NCBI GenBank assembly: GCA_050874905.1
Contig: JBNMLP010000004.1
Coordinates: 88,992 to 152,991, forward strand
Length of the DNA: 64,000 nucleotides
Direction of reading: 5' to 3'
Origin: NC2004 sp050874905
Lineage (GTDB): Bacteria > Bacillota > Clostridia > Lachnospirales > Lachnospiraceae
Shown here: piece by piece, positions 48,914 through 58,689 of the stretch
Layout of the letters: each line of letters opens with the position of its first letter
Numbering within the stretch: position 1 is the stretch's first letter
The notes under the pieces: model-generated
What the model was told of the DNA's origin: nothing
What the model saw: the letters and a program-made list of their open reading frames with translations, nothing else
The model's database searches: none
Program-made: the position numbers and the translations under genes

Positions 48914-51370
48914 TCACGAAATATCATATACACTTCTAAGACGCAGATGATCGACCGTTCCACTCAGTACCTCGACCGTTTTTTCTCCACCATTTAAGTC
49001 AAAATAATTATCCGATAAAATGAGGTCTTCGTTGTCATTTAAAATCTCCACACTCTTTGCGTAGCAGTCTGCCGCTACTGTGATCCGTTTTCCTTCCACC
49101 TTTGCCAAAAGCGCAGGCTTCTCATAACGGAAATACTTTGGATAGGAAAAGATCACAGTTCCCTCTGACACAACCACACCATCCATGACCGCCTGATAGC
49201 TCACATATTCCCGGTAAATATCAATGTCAGGAAGTGCTACCCGATCCAGCCATGTACTGCTGAGTGCGGAAACGGTAACCACCTCTTCCTCCGCGCGCAA
49301 AACGGCAGCCTTTGCATCTCTCACCTGCCATTTTACCGTGACTGTGACATCATTTGTTGTTTCATTTGCCACATTTAAGCGGATAGATTTTGCAAAGGAA
49401 AATGGAAGCCGTACCAGCTCCTGTCCACTGTTCATCATGCCCTCTTCCTCACAGGAGATCATAACCGGAGCAAAAAAGCGTCTGGCATAATAATGCAATG
49501 CCTTTAACCGTCCGCAGTAATCCACACTCGACCATGACACCACCGGCCAGCAGTCGTTGAGCTGCCAGTAGACCGCTCCCATGCAGCGGCTGTTGTTACG
49601 GTTTCTTCTAAAATGCTCCACCCCATAACGGATCGCATCTGCCTGCAAAAGCTGTGACGCATAGATCACCGTTTCAAAATCAGACGGATAGCGGTAGGTC
49701 TGCTGCATGTAATTCATGATCTTTCCATTGGCAGAACCATTTCTCTGATGCTTCTCCATAATATAGGAAAAGATATTCATATCCCGTTCGTCATCTGTAA
49801 ATGTCTCCACCGTTTTCTTCGATGGAAATGCCTGAAAACCAAACTCCGACAAGTAGCGGAAATAGAATTTACGATACTCGGAAAATGGCTTGTTTCCATG
49901 CCACACATCCCAGTAATGCACATCGCCCCGGTTCTCATCGCGTGGATCGTCAAAGGAGCCTCCGGATGATGGACTGGCAGGCCAGTAAAAGATCTGCGGT
50001 GCATACTGCTTCGTAATCTTTGGAAGAATCCGCTCGTACATAATGATATAATCGCGCACCTCACTGTCCTTGCTCACCCAGGTGCGTTCTTTGACAAACT
50101 GCTCCATCTCGTTGTTGCCACAGAGCAATCCTAAGCTGGCATGATGCCGGATGCGTTTCAGATTATCGATAAACTCTGCGGTAATATTTTCTTCAAATTC
50201 CGGAGTGAGATCGTATACCGCACAAGCAAACATAAAGTCCTGCCACACGACCAGTCCCAGCTCATCGCAAAGATCAAAGAACCAGTCGTCCGGATAGTAA
50301 CCACCGCCCCAGACACGGATGGAATTAAAATGGGCAAATACCGCTTTTTCGAGCAGCTTTCTTGTGGTTTCTTTCGTCACACGTCCAAGCAGGTGATCCT
50401 CCGGAATATAATCTGCTCCCATAGCAAAAATGTTGACACCATTGACGCAGGTGGCAAAACGCTCGCCCCACTGATCTTTCGTGCGATCCATCGTGATCGT
50501 GCGAAGTCCGATCCTTCTTGTCCAGCAGTCAATGACCGTACCATCTTCTTTCTTAAGCTCTGCTGTTATCGTATAAAGCGGCTGCGCACCGTAGCCATTC
50601 GGCCACCAAAGCTCAGGATTGGAAACGAGGATGTCCTCCCCGGCACTGCCCTGAAAGATCACTTCGCCATCCGGATCGGTCAGCATTATCGTTACCGGAA
50701 GCTCCTGTTTCGTGTGCGCACTCTGCTCCATTGTTTCAATCACCGGATTGCAGCGAATACGCACCCTGCCATCTTCATGGTACTGTAACACCTCTACCGT
50801 ATCAAGATATGCCGTATCAATGCCCAGAAGATAGACCGGACGGAAGATCCCGGCATCCGGCAAATGTGCGCCCCAGTCCCAGCCAAACATACAGTGTGCC
50901 TTACGAAGATGCACAAAACCGTTCATCGCATCCTCGGTTCCTTTGGTTGGTGCTTTCTCATACGCATCGGCAATATATTTTGTCGGAGAATGAAAATGAA
51001 TCCGCAGTTCATTTTCCTCCTCTTTTAACAGATGCTTCACCGGATAGATCCAGGTGCGGTGCATGTTTTCCACATGTCCTAACTGCGAACCATTGAGTGT
51101 AATGTCCGCAATCGTATCTAACCCATCAAACCGAAGCAGCACCTCACTGAGAACAAGCAGCTCTTTTTCGCAGGAAAAATGCGTCACATATTCATAATCG
51201 TGTTCCATCAGTTTCAATGCCGCATCTTCATTATCCTTCCAGAAAGGATCTTCCATTTTTCCGGCTGTCAGAAGATCTCCGTATACGGAGCCCGGAACAG
51301 TGGCAGGAATCCATTCGTCCTGTCCGACCTGATGCATCTGCCAGCCATTCTTTATTGTAATTTTCTTCAT
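48914..51370 (-). CDS. GH2 beta-mannosidase
   Basis: An 818-residue enzyme without a signal peptide that removes terminal beta-mannose from short mannosides in the cytosol. The N-terminal sugar-binding domain contains FDGLDTIADITLNGSQLG and HCMFGWDWGAHLPDAGIFRP, a stretch typical of beta-mannosidases. The acid/base is Glu421 in LLCGNNEMEQF and the nucleophile is Glu509 in RYLSEFGFQAFP. AAGGAGGAAGG precedes the ATG. It has its own promoter candidate and stands apart from other genes. Confidence 0.93.
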   Translation of the reverse strand: MKKITIKNGWQMHQVGQDEWIPATVPGSVYGDLLTAGKMEDPFWKDNEDAALKLMEHDYEYVTHFSCEKELLVLSEVLLRFDGLDTIADITLNGSQLGHVENMHRTWIYPVKHLLKEEENELRIHFHSPTKYIADAYEKAPTKGTEDAMNGFVHLRKAHCMFGWDWGAHLPDAGIFRPVYLLGIDTAYLDTVEVLQYHEDGRVRIRCNPVIETMEQSAHTKQELPVTIMLTDPDGEVIFQGSAGEDILVSNPELWWPNGYGAQPLYTITAELKKEDGTVIDCWTRRIGLRTITMDRTKDQWGERFATCVNGVNIFAMGADYIPEDHLLGRVTKETTRKLLEKAVFAHFNSIRVWGGGYYPDDWFFDLCDELGLVVWQDFMFACAVYDLTPEFEENITAEFIDNLKRIRHHASLGLLCGNNEMEQFVKERTWVSKDSEVRDYIIMYERILPKITKQYAPQIFYWPASPSSGGSFDDPRDENRGDVHYWDVWHGNKPFSEYRKFYFRYLSEFGFQAFPSKKTVETFTDDERDMNIFSYIMEKHQRNGSANGKIMNYMQQTYRYPSDFETVIYASQLLQADAIRYGVEHFRRNRNNSRCMGAVYWQLNDCWPVVSWSSVDYCGRLKALHYYARRFFAPVMISCEEEGMMNSGQELVRLPFSFAKSIRLNVANETTNDVTVTVKWQVRDAKAAVLRAEEEVVTVSALSSTWLDRVALPDIDIYREYVSYQAVMDGVVVSEGTVIFSYPKYFRYEKPALLAKVEGKRITVAADCYAKSVEILNDNEDLILSDNYFDLNGGEKTVEVLSGTVDHLRLRSVYDIS

Positions 51371-51417
51371 TTCCTTCCTCCTTCGTAACGATACTATCTA
51401 TACTGTTTCCAGCATCC

Positions 51418-51426
51418 AGTATAACA
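51418..51426 (-). promoter_or_regulatory. Extended -10 promoter candidate of beta-mannosidase
   Basis: TGTTATACT on the minus strand, 48 nt before the start; no clear -35. Confidence 0.4.
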
Positions 51427-51449
51427 TATCTTCTGCTGCTTTGTGAAAA

Positions 51450-51487
51450 ACAAAAAAGCCGCCATCAGCCCGATACTGACGGCAGCT
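51450..51487 (-). terminator. Terminator of the aldo/keto reductase gene
   Basis: A 12-bp stem with two wobble pairs (51457-51468 with 51476-51487), 7-nt loop, then TTTTTTGTTTTTC on the minus strand. Confidence 0.85.
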
Positions 51488-51514
51488 CTCTCCTGCATTA
51501 TAAGCTACCGGTTC

Positions 51515-52378
51515 CTACAGCTTTCCACCATATACCGGGAATCCACTGCTGGCACCATAGCTCTCAATCTTTTTGAAATTCTGTAATGTGCGCATATCCT
51601 CTGCACTGATCTCAAAATCAACTTCTGCATTGCTCTCCATATGCTCTTTGTTTCCTGTTTTCGGAAGGGAGATCGTTCCAAGCTGCAAAGTGTAACGGAT
51701 GCAAAGCTGCGGCACTGTGACGCCGTATTTTTCTGCCATTTTCACCAGATCCGGCTGAGTCAGGATCTCGCCATGGGCGATCGGCGAATACGCTTCCACT
51801 GCAATGTCATGCTCCTTGCAATAGGTAACAAGCTCCATCGGGGTGTTGCTGATATGAAGCAGGATCTGATTGACCATTGGCTTGATCTCGGCAGTTTCCA
51901 TCAGGCTTTCCAAATCCCCGATCTGGAAATTGGAAACACCGATCGCCTTCAATTTGCCTTCTTTATAGGCGTCCTCCAATGCTTTCCATGCCGCACGGTT
52001 TCCTTCCACATAGCGATCCTCGCTCTGGTTCACCTCTGCCCATGGCTGCGGAGAATGAATGATCATCATATCCAGATAATCCAGTCCCATTTTGGCAAGC
52101 GTCTCATCAATGCCCGCCTTTGCTGCTTCATAGGTCTTATGCTCTGCGGCTACCTTGGATACCACAAACAGATCCTCTCTTTTTACACCGCAGGTTCTGA
52201 CACCTTCTCCTACCCCGCGCTCATTTCCATATGCCTGTGCCGTATCAATGTGACGATATCCAACCGCAACCGCTGCTTTCACAGCATCCGCTGCCTTGTC
52301 ATCATCAATAAACCATGTTCCCAGACCAAGCTGTGGAATCTTTACTCCATTATTCAACGTAATTTCATTCTGATACAT
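51515..52378 (-). CDS. Aldo/keto reductase
   Basis: A 287-residue NADPH-dependent reductase of the YtbE/2,5-diketogluconate reductase type. VKIPQLGLGTW, the catalytic Asp-Tyr pair (YRHIDTAQAYGNE), Lys in VVSKVAAEHKT, His in MIIHSPQPW and the cofactor site at the C-terminal side (ISLPKTGNKEHMESN) are visible. It probably detoxifies aldehydes. The ATG at 52378 is 8 nt after AGGAGG; an upstream in-frame start at 52435 lies within the promoter. The promoter has MerR-type geometry. Confidence 0.92.
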   Translation of the reverse strand: MYQNEITLNNGVKIPQLGLGTWFIDDDKAADAVKAAVAVGYRHIDTAQAYGNERGVGEGVRTCGVKREDLFVVSKVAAEHKTYEAAKAGIDETLAKMGLDYLDMMIIHSPQPWAEVNQSEDRYVEGNRAAWKALEDAYKEGKLKAIGVSNFQIGDLESLMETAEIKPMVNQILLHISNTPMELVTYCKEHDIAVEAYSPIAHGEILTQPDLVKMAEKYGVTVPQLCIRYTLQLGTISLPKTGNKEHMESNAEVDFEISAEDMRTLQNFKKIESYGASSGFPVYGGKL

Positions 52379-52409
52379 AAAAATAACCTCCTGTCTGTTA
52401 TGATTACCT

Positions 52410-52440
52410 ATTGTAGCACTTAAAGTGAACTCCAAGTCAA
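52410..52440 (-). promoter_or_regulatory. MerR-type promoter with 19-bp spacer and dyad
   Basis: TTGACT (52435-52440) and TACAAT (52410-52415) are 19 nt apart. The spacer carries an imperfect dyad ACTTGGAGT-TC-ACTTTAAGT. Overlong spacers with such dyads are the mark of MerR-family activation, and this dyad resembles the CTTGGAGTTAACTC-type sites of the AdhR/NmlR aldehyde sensors. No MerR gene is in the window. Confidence 0.65.
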
Positions 52441-52465
52441 GAGGTTTTTTGTATCTTCCCCTCCA

Positions 52466-53458
52466 TCAGGCAAACAGATTGTCTTTCGTCAGTATTTCAT
52501 CAAATATCTGCAAGATCATATCCCGTTCCTGCCGGAACTTCTGCCGCTGTTTTTCCAGTCCCTTTCTGCTTCGGAGTGTCCGTTTCAGTTCAAAGGAATC
52601 CCTGTCGTTGTTCAATGTGATCGTCACTCCACTCCCACGAAAAACAATGTTGGTAAAGCCATCAGCAAGGGCATCCAGCCGCAGCACACTCTCCATAAAC
52701 TGCGGCGTCAGAATGTAAAATGCCAGCTCCCCATCCGATGCTTTGATCTTAAACTGCCGGTTGAACTCTGCATTTTCTGTCTCGATCTCTTCGCCATCCT
52801 GTTCCGCAAATAACGCATTTTTCACATTTTTTAAAATACCACCGAAAAAGGCTGCCGTCCGGCTCTTATCCTTTTTCTCCCGGATGCGCACATAGCCATC
52901 CAGCTCCTTGCCAAATTCCATGCGCAAAACCTGTCCCTGAAACACGGTATGATAAGAGGTACTTTGATGCCCATCCTCATCCCGCTCCTGCGTTTTCCGC
53001 TCCAGCAAAAGATCACAGTAACGAAACGGAACCTCCCGGTATGTGCCGGAAATGTAATCCGAGCCACTGATCCTGTCGTAATTTGGCAGGATGGAGCAGG
53101 AATCCACAAATGATCTGCCGATGTGCCGATCGGGTGCATACTCTGTAATCGCTACTTTCTCTGCCAGAATATCATGTACCACATATTCCCCGATCTGCAC
53201 CTTTAAGGAATGAGTGAGTTTTTTATTCCCCTTTGCCAGCAGGACACTGCCGACGATGCTTATAACACCTGCCACACATCTGCCGATCCCTTTCTGGTAA
53301 TCGCGCTCCCATATAAGTGCCCCGGATACGATTCCTAAAAATGCTCCGATCACACACAAAAAGAGAAGCAGATGCAGCAGCTTTAACAGCCGCTGTCTGC
53401 TTGATATGGATGCAATGATCTCATGATCGCTTCTAGTATTTTTTGTAGTTTGTGCCAT
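52466..53458 (-). CDS. DUF3137 domain membrane protein
   Basis: A 330-residue protein with two closely spaced membrane segments (about 28-50 and 58-76) and a long cytoplasmic or extracytoplasmic domain with the DUF3137 outline (ISGSDYISGTYREVPFRYCD, VFQGQVLRMEFGKELDGYVR, ILTPQFMESVLRL). These proteins regularly follow LemA genes, as here (16 nt). Function is unknown. Confidence 0.8.
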   Translation of the reverse strand: MAQTTKNTRSDHEIIASISSRQRLLKLLHLLLFLCVIGAFLGIVSGALIWERDYQKGIGRCVAGVISIVGSVLLAKGNKKLTHSLKVQIGEYVVHDILAEKVAITEYAPDRHIGRSFVDSCSILPNYDRISGSDYISGTYREVPFRYCDLLLERKTQERDEDGHQSTSYHTVFQGQVLRMEFGKELDGYVRIREKKDKSRTAAFFGGILKNVKNALFAEQDGEEIETENAEFNRQFKIKASDGELAFYILTPQFMESVLRLDALADGFTNIVFRGSGVTITLNNDRDSFELKRTLRSRKGLEKQRQKFRQERDMILQIFDEILTKDNLFA

Positions 53459-53473
53459 CTCTTTTCTCCCCGG

Positions 53474-54016
53474 TTAAAATTCCATTTTCACATCCTGCCG
53501 CTTCGTTTCTTCTGCTACAAAAAGCTCCTTCTTTGAAGATCCCATCTGACCTGCTACAATACTGTTTGGAAATACTACGATCTTTGCATTGTATGCATTT
53601 ACATTTGCATTATATAACCGTCTGGCAGCCTGCAAATGCTCCTCCACATCCACGATCGCCTCCTGCAGCTTCACAAAAGAAGCATCTGCCCGAAGCTCTG
53701 GATAATTCTCCACAAACAACCGGATATCCTTTGCGACCTGATCCATGTTTTTATTCGCTTCGTTTTTTTCTGCGATCGACATGCCGCTGCGAAGTTTGAC
53801 CAGTTCCGCAAGCACCGTCTTCTCATACTGCTGATACCCTTTTACCGTATCAAGCATTTTCGTCAGTACGTCATAGCGTTTGGTCAGCGCAACATCAATC
53901 CCTGCCTCGCTCTCCTCGATCTTCAGCGCAGCCACCTTGATACTGTTGGATACACAAATGTACCAGATCACGATCAATACTACAACTACCAGCACCACTT
54001 CCACAATCTTTGCCAT
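53474..54016 (-). CDS. LemA family protein
   Basis: A 180-residue membrane-anchored helical protein. The N-terminal segment (about 4-22) is followed by the LemA helices (ESEAGIDVALTKRYDVLTKM, ENYPELRADASFVKLQEAI, RRLYNANVNAYNAKIVVFPN). Family function is poorly known. It forms a pair with the downstream DUF3137 gene. Confidence 0.93.
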   Translation of the reverse strand: MAKIVEVVLVVVVLIVIWYICVSNSIKVAALKIEESEAGIDVALTKRYDVLTKMLDTVKGYQQYEKTVLAELVKLRSGMSIAEKNEANKNMDQVAKDIRLFVENYPELRADASFVKLQEAIVDVEEHLQAARRLYNANVNAYNAKIVVFPNSIVAGQMGSSKKELFVAEETKRQDVKMEF

Positions 54017-54061
54017 TTTAATCTCCTCCCGTGTAATAAAAACGTGTTATTCCTGAAATCA

Positions 54062-55411
54062 TTATAGCATACTCTTTTGAAGCTTTGGAGCAATATATTT
54101 TAAGAATACGATTACCGTAACCGTTGCTCCCACAATATCCGAGATTGTTTCCGAATAGAAAACGCCTTCGATTGAACCGAGCACAGGAAGCAGGAACACA
54201 CACACGATATAGAGCAGCTTGCGGAAGAAGGAGATCGGCAGGGCAAACCGGATCTGTCCCATGGCAGTCAGACCGTCCACGATAGCATACTGTACCGCCA
54301 CTCCGAGAAGTCCTAATGTGTACTTTTGGATGCAGGCTGCGGACAATGCGACCAGACTGTCCTCCTGCACAAATATTCTGGCAAATACATCCGGGATGCA
54401 CTGTGCCGCAATGCAAAGCAGCAGCATATAGCCCGCACACAGATAAAACACACAGCGAAACACCTGCATGACCTTCTCCTTATGTCCTGCCCCGTAATGG
54501 TAGCTGTATAAGGTTCCGCATCCGCTTGTGATCCCCTGTGCCGGATAAAACACCAGCACCATAAAACTCTGTACAACTGCTGCACAGGAAATATATCTGT
54601 CGCCCATGACACTGCCCCCATATTTACGCAGCACAAAATTCAGCGAGATCACAAGCAGATTGTCAAACAGCATGATCAGAAATGGCAGCGAGCCGATCGT
54701 CACGATCCGCTTCACCATGCTTTTGCTTAACCGCGCCCAGCAAAGCTTCCACTCCGGCTTATCGGAAAGCAGATATCCCAATACATAAAACAGTACAAAA
54801 AACTGAGCCACTACGGTTGCAGCCGCTGCCCCCTGTATCCCCAGATCAAATACAAAAATAAAGACCGGATCAAGAACCGTATTGATCATCGCACCGATCA
54901 TCACTGCAGCCATTCCTCTCTTTGCATGTCCTAATGCCAGAATAAACTGATTCATTCCTGTGCCACAAAGCACCGCGATCGTTCCCAGGACATAGGTTTT
55001 AAAATAGCGTGCCGCATACGGATACATCGCATCACTGCAGCCAAGGGTATAGAGTAATGGTTTGGAAAAGAGGAGCAAAAGAACGGTAATGACCAGGGAT
55101 ACTGCCACAAGAAGGACAAATGCATTGTTCATCGCAAGCTGCGCTTTCTTTTGCTCTTTTTTTCCCATAAAAATACTCATGGCAGATGCGCCGCCGATTC
55201 CGATCAACGAAGAAAATGCTGTGATTGCAGTTAAAACCGGCGCACAAAGCCCGATACTTGCAAGGGCGATCTCCCCTTCCCCTGCAATATGCCCCACAAA
55301 GGCTCGATCCACAATACTGTATAAAATATTAAAAAATTGCGCACACATCGCAGGAATCCCTAATTTCCATACCAGTTTGGGAATTGGTATTCTATCAAAT
55401 TCATGCTCCAT
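54062..55411 (-). CDS. MATE family efflux transporter
   Basis: A 449-residue protein with twelve predicted membrane segments in two halves, starting with the family pattern IPIPKLVWKLGIPAMCAQFF and NILYSIVDRAFVGH. MATE proteins exchange Na+ or H+ for drugs or metabolites. The ATG at 55411 follows GGAGGTGATGAG; an upstream start at 55426 overlaps that site. It is divergent from an AraC gene 107 nt away that is its likely regulator. Confidence 0.93.
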   Translation of the reverse strand: MEHEFDRIPIPKLVWKLGIPAMCAQFFNILYSIVDRAFVGHIAGEGEIALASIGLCAPVLTAITAFSSLIGIGGASAMSIFMGKKEQKKAQLAMNNAFVLLVAVSLVITVLLLLFSKPLLYTLGCSDAMYPYAARYFKTYVLGTIAVLCGTGMNQFILALGHAKRGMAAVMIGAMINTVLDPVFIFVFDLGIQGAAAATVVAQFFVLFYVLGYLLSDKPEWKLCWARLSKSMVKRIVTIGSLPFLIMLFDNLLVISLNFVLRKYGGSVMGDRYISCAAVVQSFMVLVFYPAQGITSGCGTLYSYHYGAGHKEKVMQVFRCVFYLCAGYMLLLCIAAQCIPDVFARIFVQEDSLVALSAACIQKYTLGLLGVAVQYAIVDGLTAMGQIRFALPISFFRKLLYIVCVFLLPVLGSIEGVFYSETISDIVGATVTVIVFLKYIAPKLQKSML

Positions 55412-55518
55412 TCTCATCACCTCCATATTATTTTCAAAGGCAATTATAGCAATTTATTTATTCCAGCAGTATAATAGTCTTATCAAAAAATATCAAATTC
55501 TTGACAAAGGAGAATAAC

Positions 55519-56409
55519 ATGGAGAAAAACACTTATCATGAGATCAATCAATATAAAGACGCTCTTTTTCCTGTTGAGATCTATCATGTCGATGAAACCG
55601 GCATTTTCCCATCCGGGCGCGGACTGGAAGATCTGCACTGGCATGACGAGCTGCAATTTACCCTTGCCGTTCATGGCGCCTTTACCCTTCAGGCAAACGC
55701 CAGACAATACCGGATCAAAGAAGGGGAGGCTGCCTTTATCAACAGCGGGATCATCCATACGGTCACAAACCTTTCCAAAGGAGGACACTATACCAGTCTG
55801 AATTTCCCGTACAAGCTCTTATCCTTTTTCCCGGGCAGCCGGATGGAAAAGGAACAGGTGCTCCCCTATACGTCCGGCGGAAGCTGCCCGGTGCTCCTGT
55901 TTCGTCCACAGATACCATGGCAAAAAGATGTCTTAGATCTGTTAAAGGAACTCAATGCCCTTTGGAATGACACCACAAACAAGCATATGGAATATCTGAT
56001 CTCTTTGAAGATCCTCTCCTTATGGTATATCATGCTTTCCCACTTACCGGAGGAGATCACCCCTGCCTCCTCTACCGATCTGATCCGGCGGCAGCGGCTG
56101 CAATCCATGCTTTCCTTTATCTATGAGCATTTCGGAGAAGATATTTCACTCACGGATATTGCTGCCTGCTCACATATCAGCACAGGGGAATGCTGCCGTA
56201 TTTTCCGGGAGCATTTGCAGACAACTCCGTATCAGTTTTTAACAGAATACAGAATAAGAAAAAGTGTGGAGCTGTTGTCCGGCGAACACTCCATCTCGGA
56301 GATCGCAGCACGCTGCGGCTACAATCAGGTAAGCAACTATATTTCCAAATTTAAATCGATTTTAAAGGTTACCCCTGCCCAATACCGGAAGCATCGGGAT
56401 AATTCCTGA
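55519..56409 (+). CDS. AraC family regulator (cupin sensor domain)
   Basis: A 296-residue regulator with an N-terminal cupin sensor (DLHWHDELQFTLAVHGAFTL) and a C-terminal double helix-turn-helix (ISLTDIAACSHISTGECCRI, ISEIAARCGYNQVSNYISKF). AAAGGAG is 6 nt before the ATG at 55519. It is divergent from the MATE exporter and is a paralogue of the AraC regulator at 36467-37366. A TATAAT lies at 55471-55476 upstream but without a good -35. Confidence 0.93.
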   Translation: MEKNTYHEINQYKDALFPVEIYHVDETGIFPSGRGLEDLHWHDELQFTLAVHGAFTLQANARQYRIKEGEAAFINSGIIHTVTNLSKGGHYTSLNFPYKLLSFFPGSRMEKEQVLPYTSGGSCPVLLFRPQIPWQKDVLDLLKELNALWNDTTNKHMEYLISLKILSLWYIMLSHLPEEITPASSTDLIRRQRLQSMLSFIYEHFGEDISLTDIAACSHISTGECCRIFREHLQTTPYQFLTEYRIRKSVELLSGEHSISEIAARCGYNQVSNYISKFKSILKVTPAQYRKHRDNS

Positions 56410-56412
56410 TCT

Positions 56413-57243
56413 TTACATTACATCCTTTATTTTGAAATATGTTCTTCCACTGTACCATGCCAGAAAGATCAATAACAAACCAAAAACGATCCCCGATATT
56501 GGTCTTATTCCCTGCACAGTATAATAGGAACTTCTTAACCACATTGTATAACTGCCCGGCAGCCACCACTTTGTGTAATAAGCTGAAAAAATATACACTC
56601 CACATACGATAGCAAAGCTAAAAACAGGAGTGGTAAAAAAGCCTCCTATGATCTGCATCAGACAAATTCCCATCGTAATAAAACACGGCACAACCACTGC
56701 ACAAAAGATCATATCCCGAGTGCTGAAATAACCGATATTATTTCCAAACACTGTTTCTATAAAATCAGTTATATGAAAGTGATCCCATTTTGCCCCATAT
56801 GCGATTGACCAAACCATCAGGGAGCTGGCATATATCACAAAATATACCACGACACTTGTAAGGCACCATAAACACTTTGCCGTCCACCAGCTTTTGCGAT
56901 TCCTTATTGCCAGAAATAAATTTCTGCCATTGTTTTGATAATCATCCATTGCGTAATACGCTATGATATAGGAAATGCCGATCTGAAACATAAACCAGAA
57001 AATCGGGACAGAAAACATATCCTCCGGATTAAATTGATATACTGCCATTCCCCTTGTACAATATAAGAAATAATCAGCTACCGTTCCCATAGAAGATATA
57101 ACACCGTCCTGAAACATAGGATCCACCATATCATAGCAGCTTCTTACCTGCAAAAAAGCAATCAATACCGGAAGCAGATACAGAAACAACCTGCGAAATA
57201 ATCCAAGGATCAGATCTCTTTTATAAAGCTTTATTGTTTTCAT
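56413..57243 (-). CDS. ABC-2 type permease
   Basis: A 276-residue membrane protein with about six segments: a first one after the basic N terminus (about 17-35), a pair around 82-100 and 130-150, then three near the C terminus. It overlaps the ATPase gene by 23 nt, and so forms a transporter with it and the other permease at 57883. Substrate unknown; such modules often export peptides or confer immunity to them. Confidence 0.8.
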   Translation of the reverse strand: MKTIKLYKRDLILGLFRRLFLYLLPVLIAFLQVRSCYDMVDPMFQDGVISSMGTVADYFLYCTRGMAVYQFNPEDMFSVPIFWFMFQIGISYIIAYYAMDDYQNNGRNLFLAIRNRKSWWTAKCLWCLTSVVVYFVIYASSLMVWSIAYGAKWDHFHITDFIETVFGNNIGYFSTRDMIFCAVVVPCFITMGICLMQIIGGFFTTPVFSFAIVCGVYIFSAYYTKWWLPGSYTMWLRSSYYTVQGIRPISGIVFGLLLIFLAWYSGRTYFKIKDVM

Positions 57244-57886
57244 TTTCCATCTCCGTTCCCATCACCCGACCATTTTTTATGGTATATATTATGTTTGCCA
57301 AATACTCCAGTTCTTCTTTATCATGGCACGCAATAATGATCAATTTTCCTTTTTCTTTCAGTTCCTGCAATACATCTTTTACTTTTTTAACACTCTCTTC
57401 ATCCAGAGCATTAATTGGTTCGTCTAAAATAATAATGTCCGGTTCCCCCATAATGGCATTGGCAATTCCCAATTTTTGTTTCATGCCTAAAGAATATTTT
57501 CGATAGGCTCTCTTATCCTCCGGATCTAAACCTACCCGTTTAAGAGCAAGCTTTATATCCTCCGCCTTTATTCTTCCTGTCAGAGAAGCCAGCATTTTCA
57601 GATTATGATATCCTGTATACTGGGGTAAAAATGAAGGATTTTCAATCAACGCACCAATACTTTGAGGAATGGCAATATCTTTGTGCAGCTCTTTCCCATT
57701 GATCATAACCTTACCCGTGGTGGGCATGATCAATCCGCAGATACATCTCATCAGCATTGTCTTTCCACAACCATTTTTTCCCCGGAATCCATAGATATTA
57801 CCAGCTGCCAGTTTCATGTTGACGTGTTCCAGTATATGGTTGGACTTTATATTTTTACTCATATCTATAATTTCAATCTCTGTCAT
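57221..57886 (-). CDS. ABC transporter ATP-binding protein
   Basis: A 221-residue ATPase with Walker A GKNGCGKTML, signature YSLGMKQKLGIANAI (SLGMKQ in place of LSGGQ, common in peptide-export and lantibiotic-immunity ATPases) and Walker B DIIILDEPINALDEES, with the switch His in IACHDKEE. It sits between two permease genes, overlapping both. Confidence 0.93.
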   Translation of the reverse strand: MTEIEIIDMSKNIKSNHILEHVNMKLAAGNIYGFRGKNGCGKTMLMRCICGLIMPTTGKVMINGKELHKDIAIPQSIGALIENPSFLPQYTGYHNLKMLASLTGRIKAEDIKLALKRVGLDPEDKRAYRKYSLGMKQKLGIANAIMGEPDIIILDEPINALDEESVKKVKDVLQELKEKGKLIIIACHDKEELEYLANIIYTIKNGRVMGTEMENENNKAL

Positions 57887-58683
57887 AAAACATCTCTCTT
57901 TCTACCTTGTATCCAGATCATTATGATAGAACCTGCGACCATAAGGATATAGGTCAGTATCATTGCTTTGTAAGTCACGACATAATTCTGCAACGGATTC
58001 AACATCTGCATCAATGCATTACTCGCCCCCGCAGTATTATCTACCATAATCCCATCTGCAATAATATAACATGCAAACGGTGTCATGATTGCGGTAAAGG
58101 TACTCCTCACCCACCTTGCTACCACCATGGAAAGAATACCTAATGCTCCGGCAAATAGTCCGTTTATCAATATATATAACAAACAATAACGCACCGGATT
58201 TTCATTAAATATAATCGGAAACAGATTACAATCACCAACTCCGGCACTCGTAAAAGCCAGTATATCAGGGCACTCATTGCGGTACAATCCTGCACATATA
58301 AACAGATTAACGGCTAATGGTATCGTAACTGCTAAAAATGCCGTCATGTAAACAGCTGCTATTTTTGCCACAAGATATGTACTGCGAGGAATCCTGAGCA
58401 ATACATTCTTATCATATCCGTTTGTGATATCCTGATAATAGCTTCCCGCATAAGGCAAACAGGCAAGGATTGGCAGCGTCACATAAAATAACAGATTATA
58501 GGCAAACTGAAAATCCGTTCCTAACCACGCCTGTATCAATATCCTGTCTTTCTCCCCATAAAAATTCCGATAATAGAAATAAATATCAAGAAGTGAAATC
58601 GTCATTCCCAGAAACAGACTCAATTTAAAGCCGGTCTCATGTACCGCTCGTTTAATTTCAAAAATAATACTTCTTTTTAACAT
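57883..58683 (-). CDS. ABC-2 type permease
   Basis: A 266-residue membrane protein with about six segments and the cytoplasmic NGYDKNVLLRIPRSTYLVAK loop common in this permease group. It overlaps the ATPase start by 4 nt (ATGA) and follows the 182-residue secreted protein by 6 nt. Confidence 0.8.
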   Translation of the reverse strand: MLKRSIIFEIKRAVHETGFKLSLFLGMTISLLDIYFYYRNFYGEKDRILIQAWLGTDFQFAYNLLFYVTLPILACLPYAGSYYQDITNGYDKNVLLRIPRSTYLVAKIAAVYMTAFLAVTIPLAVNLFICAGLYRNECPDILAFTSAGVGDCNLFPIIFNENPVRYCLLYILINGLFAGALGILSMVVARWVRSTFTAIMTPFACYIIADGIMVDNTAGASNALMQMLNPLQNYVVTYKAMILTYILMVAGSIIMIWIQGRKRDVL

Positions 58684-58689
58684 CTCATC

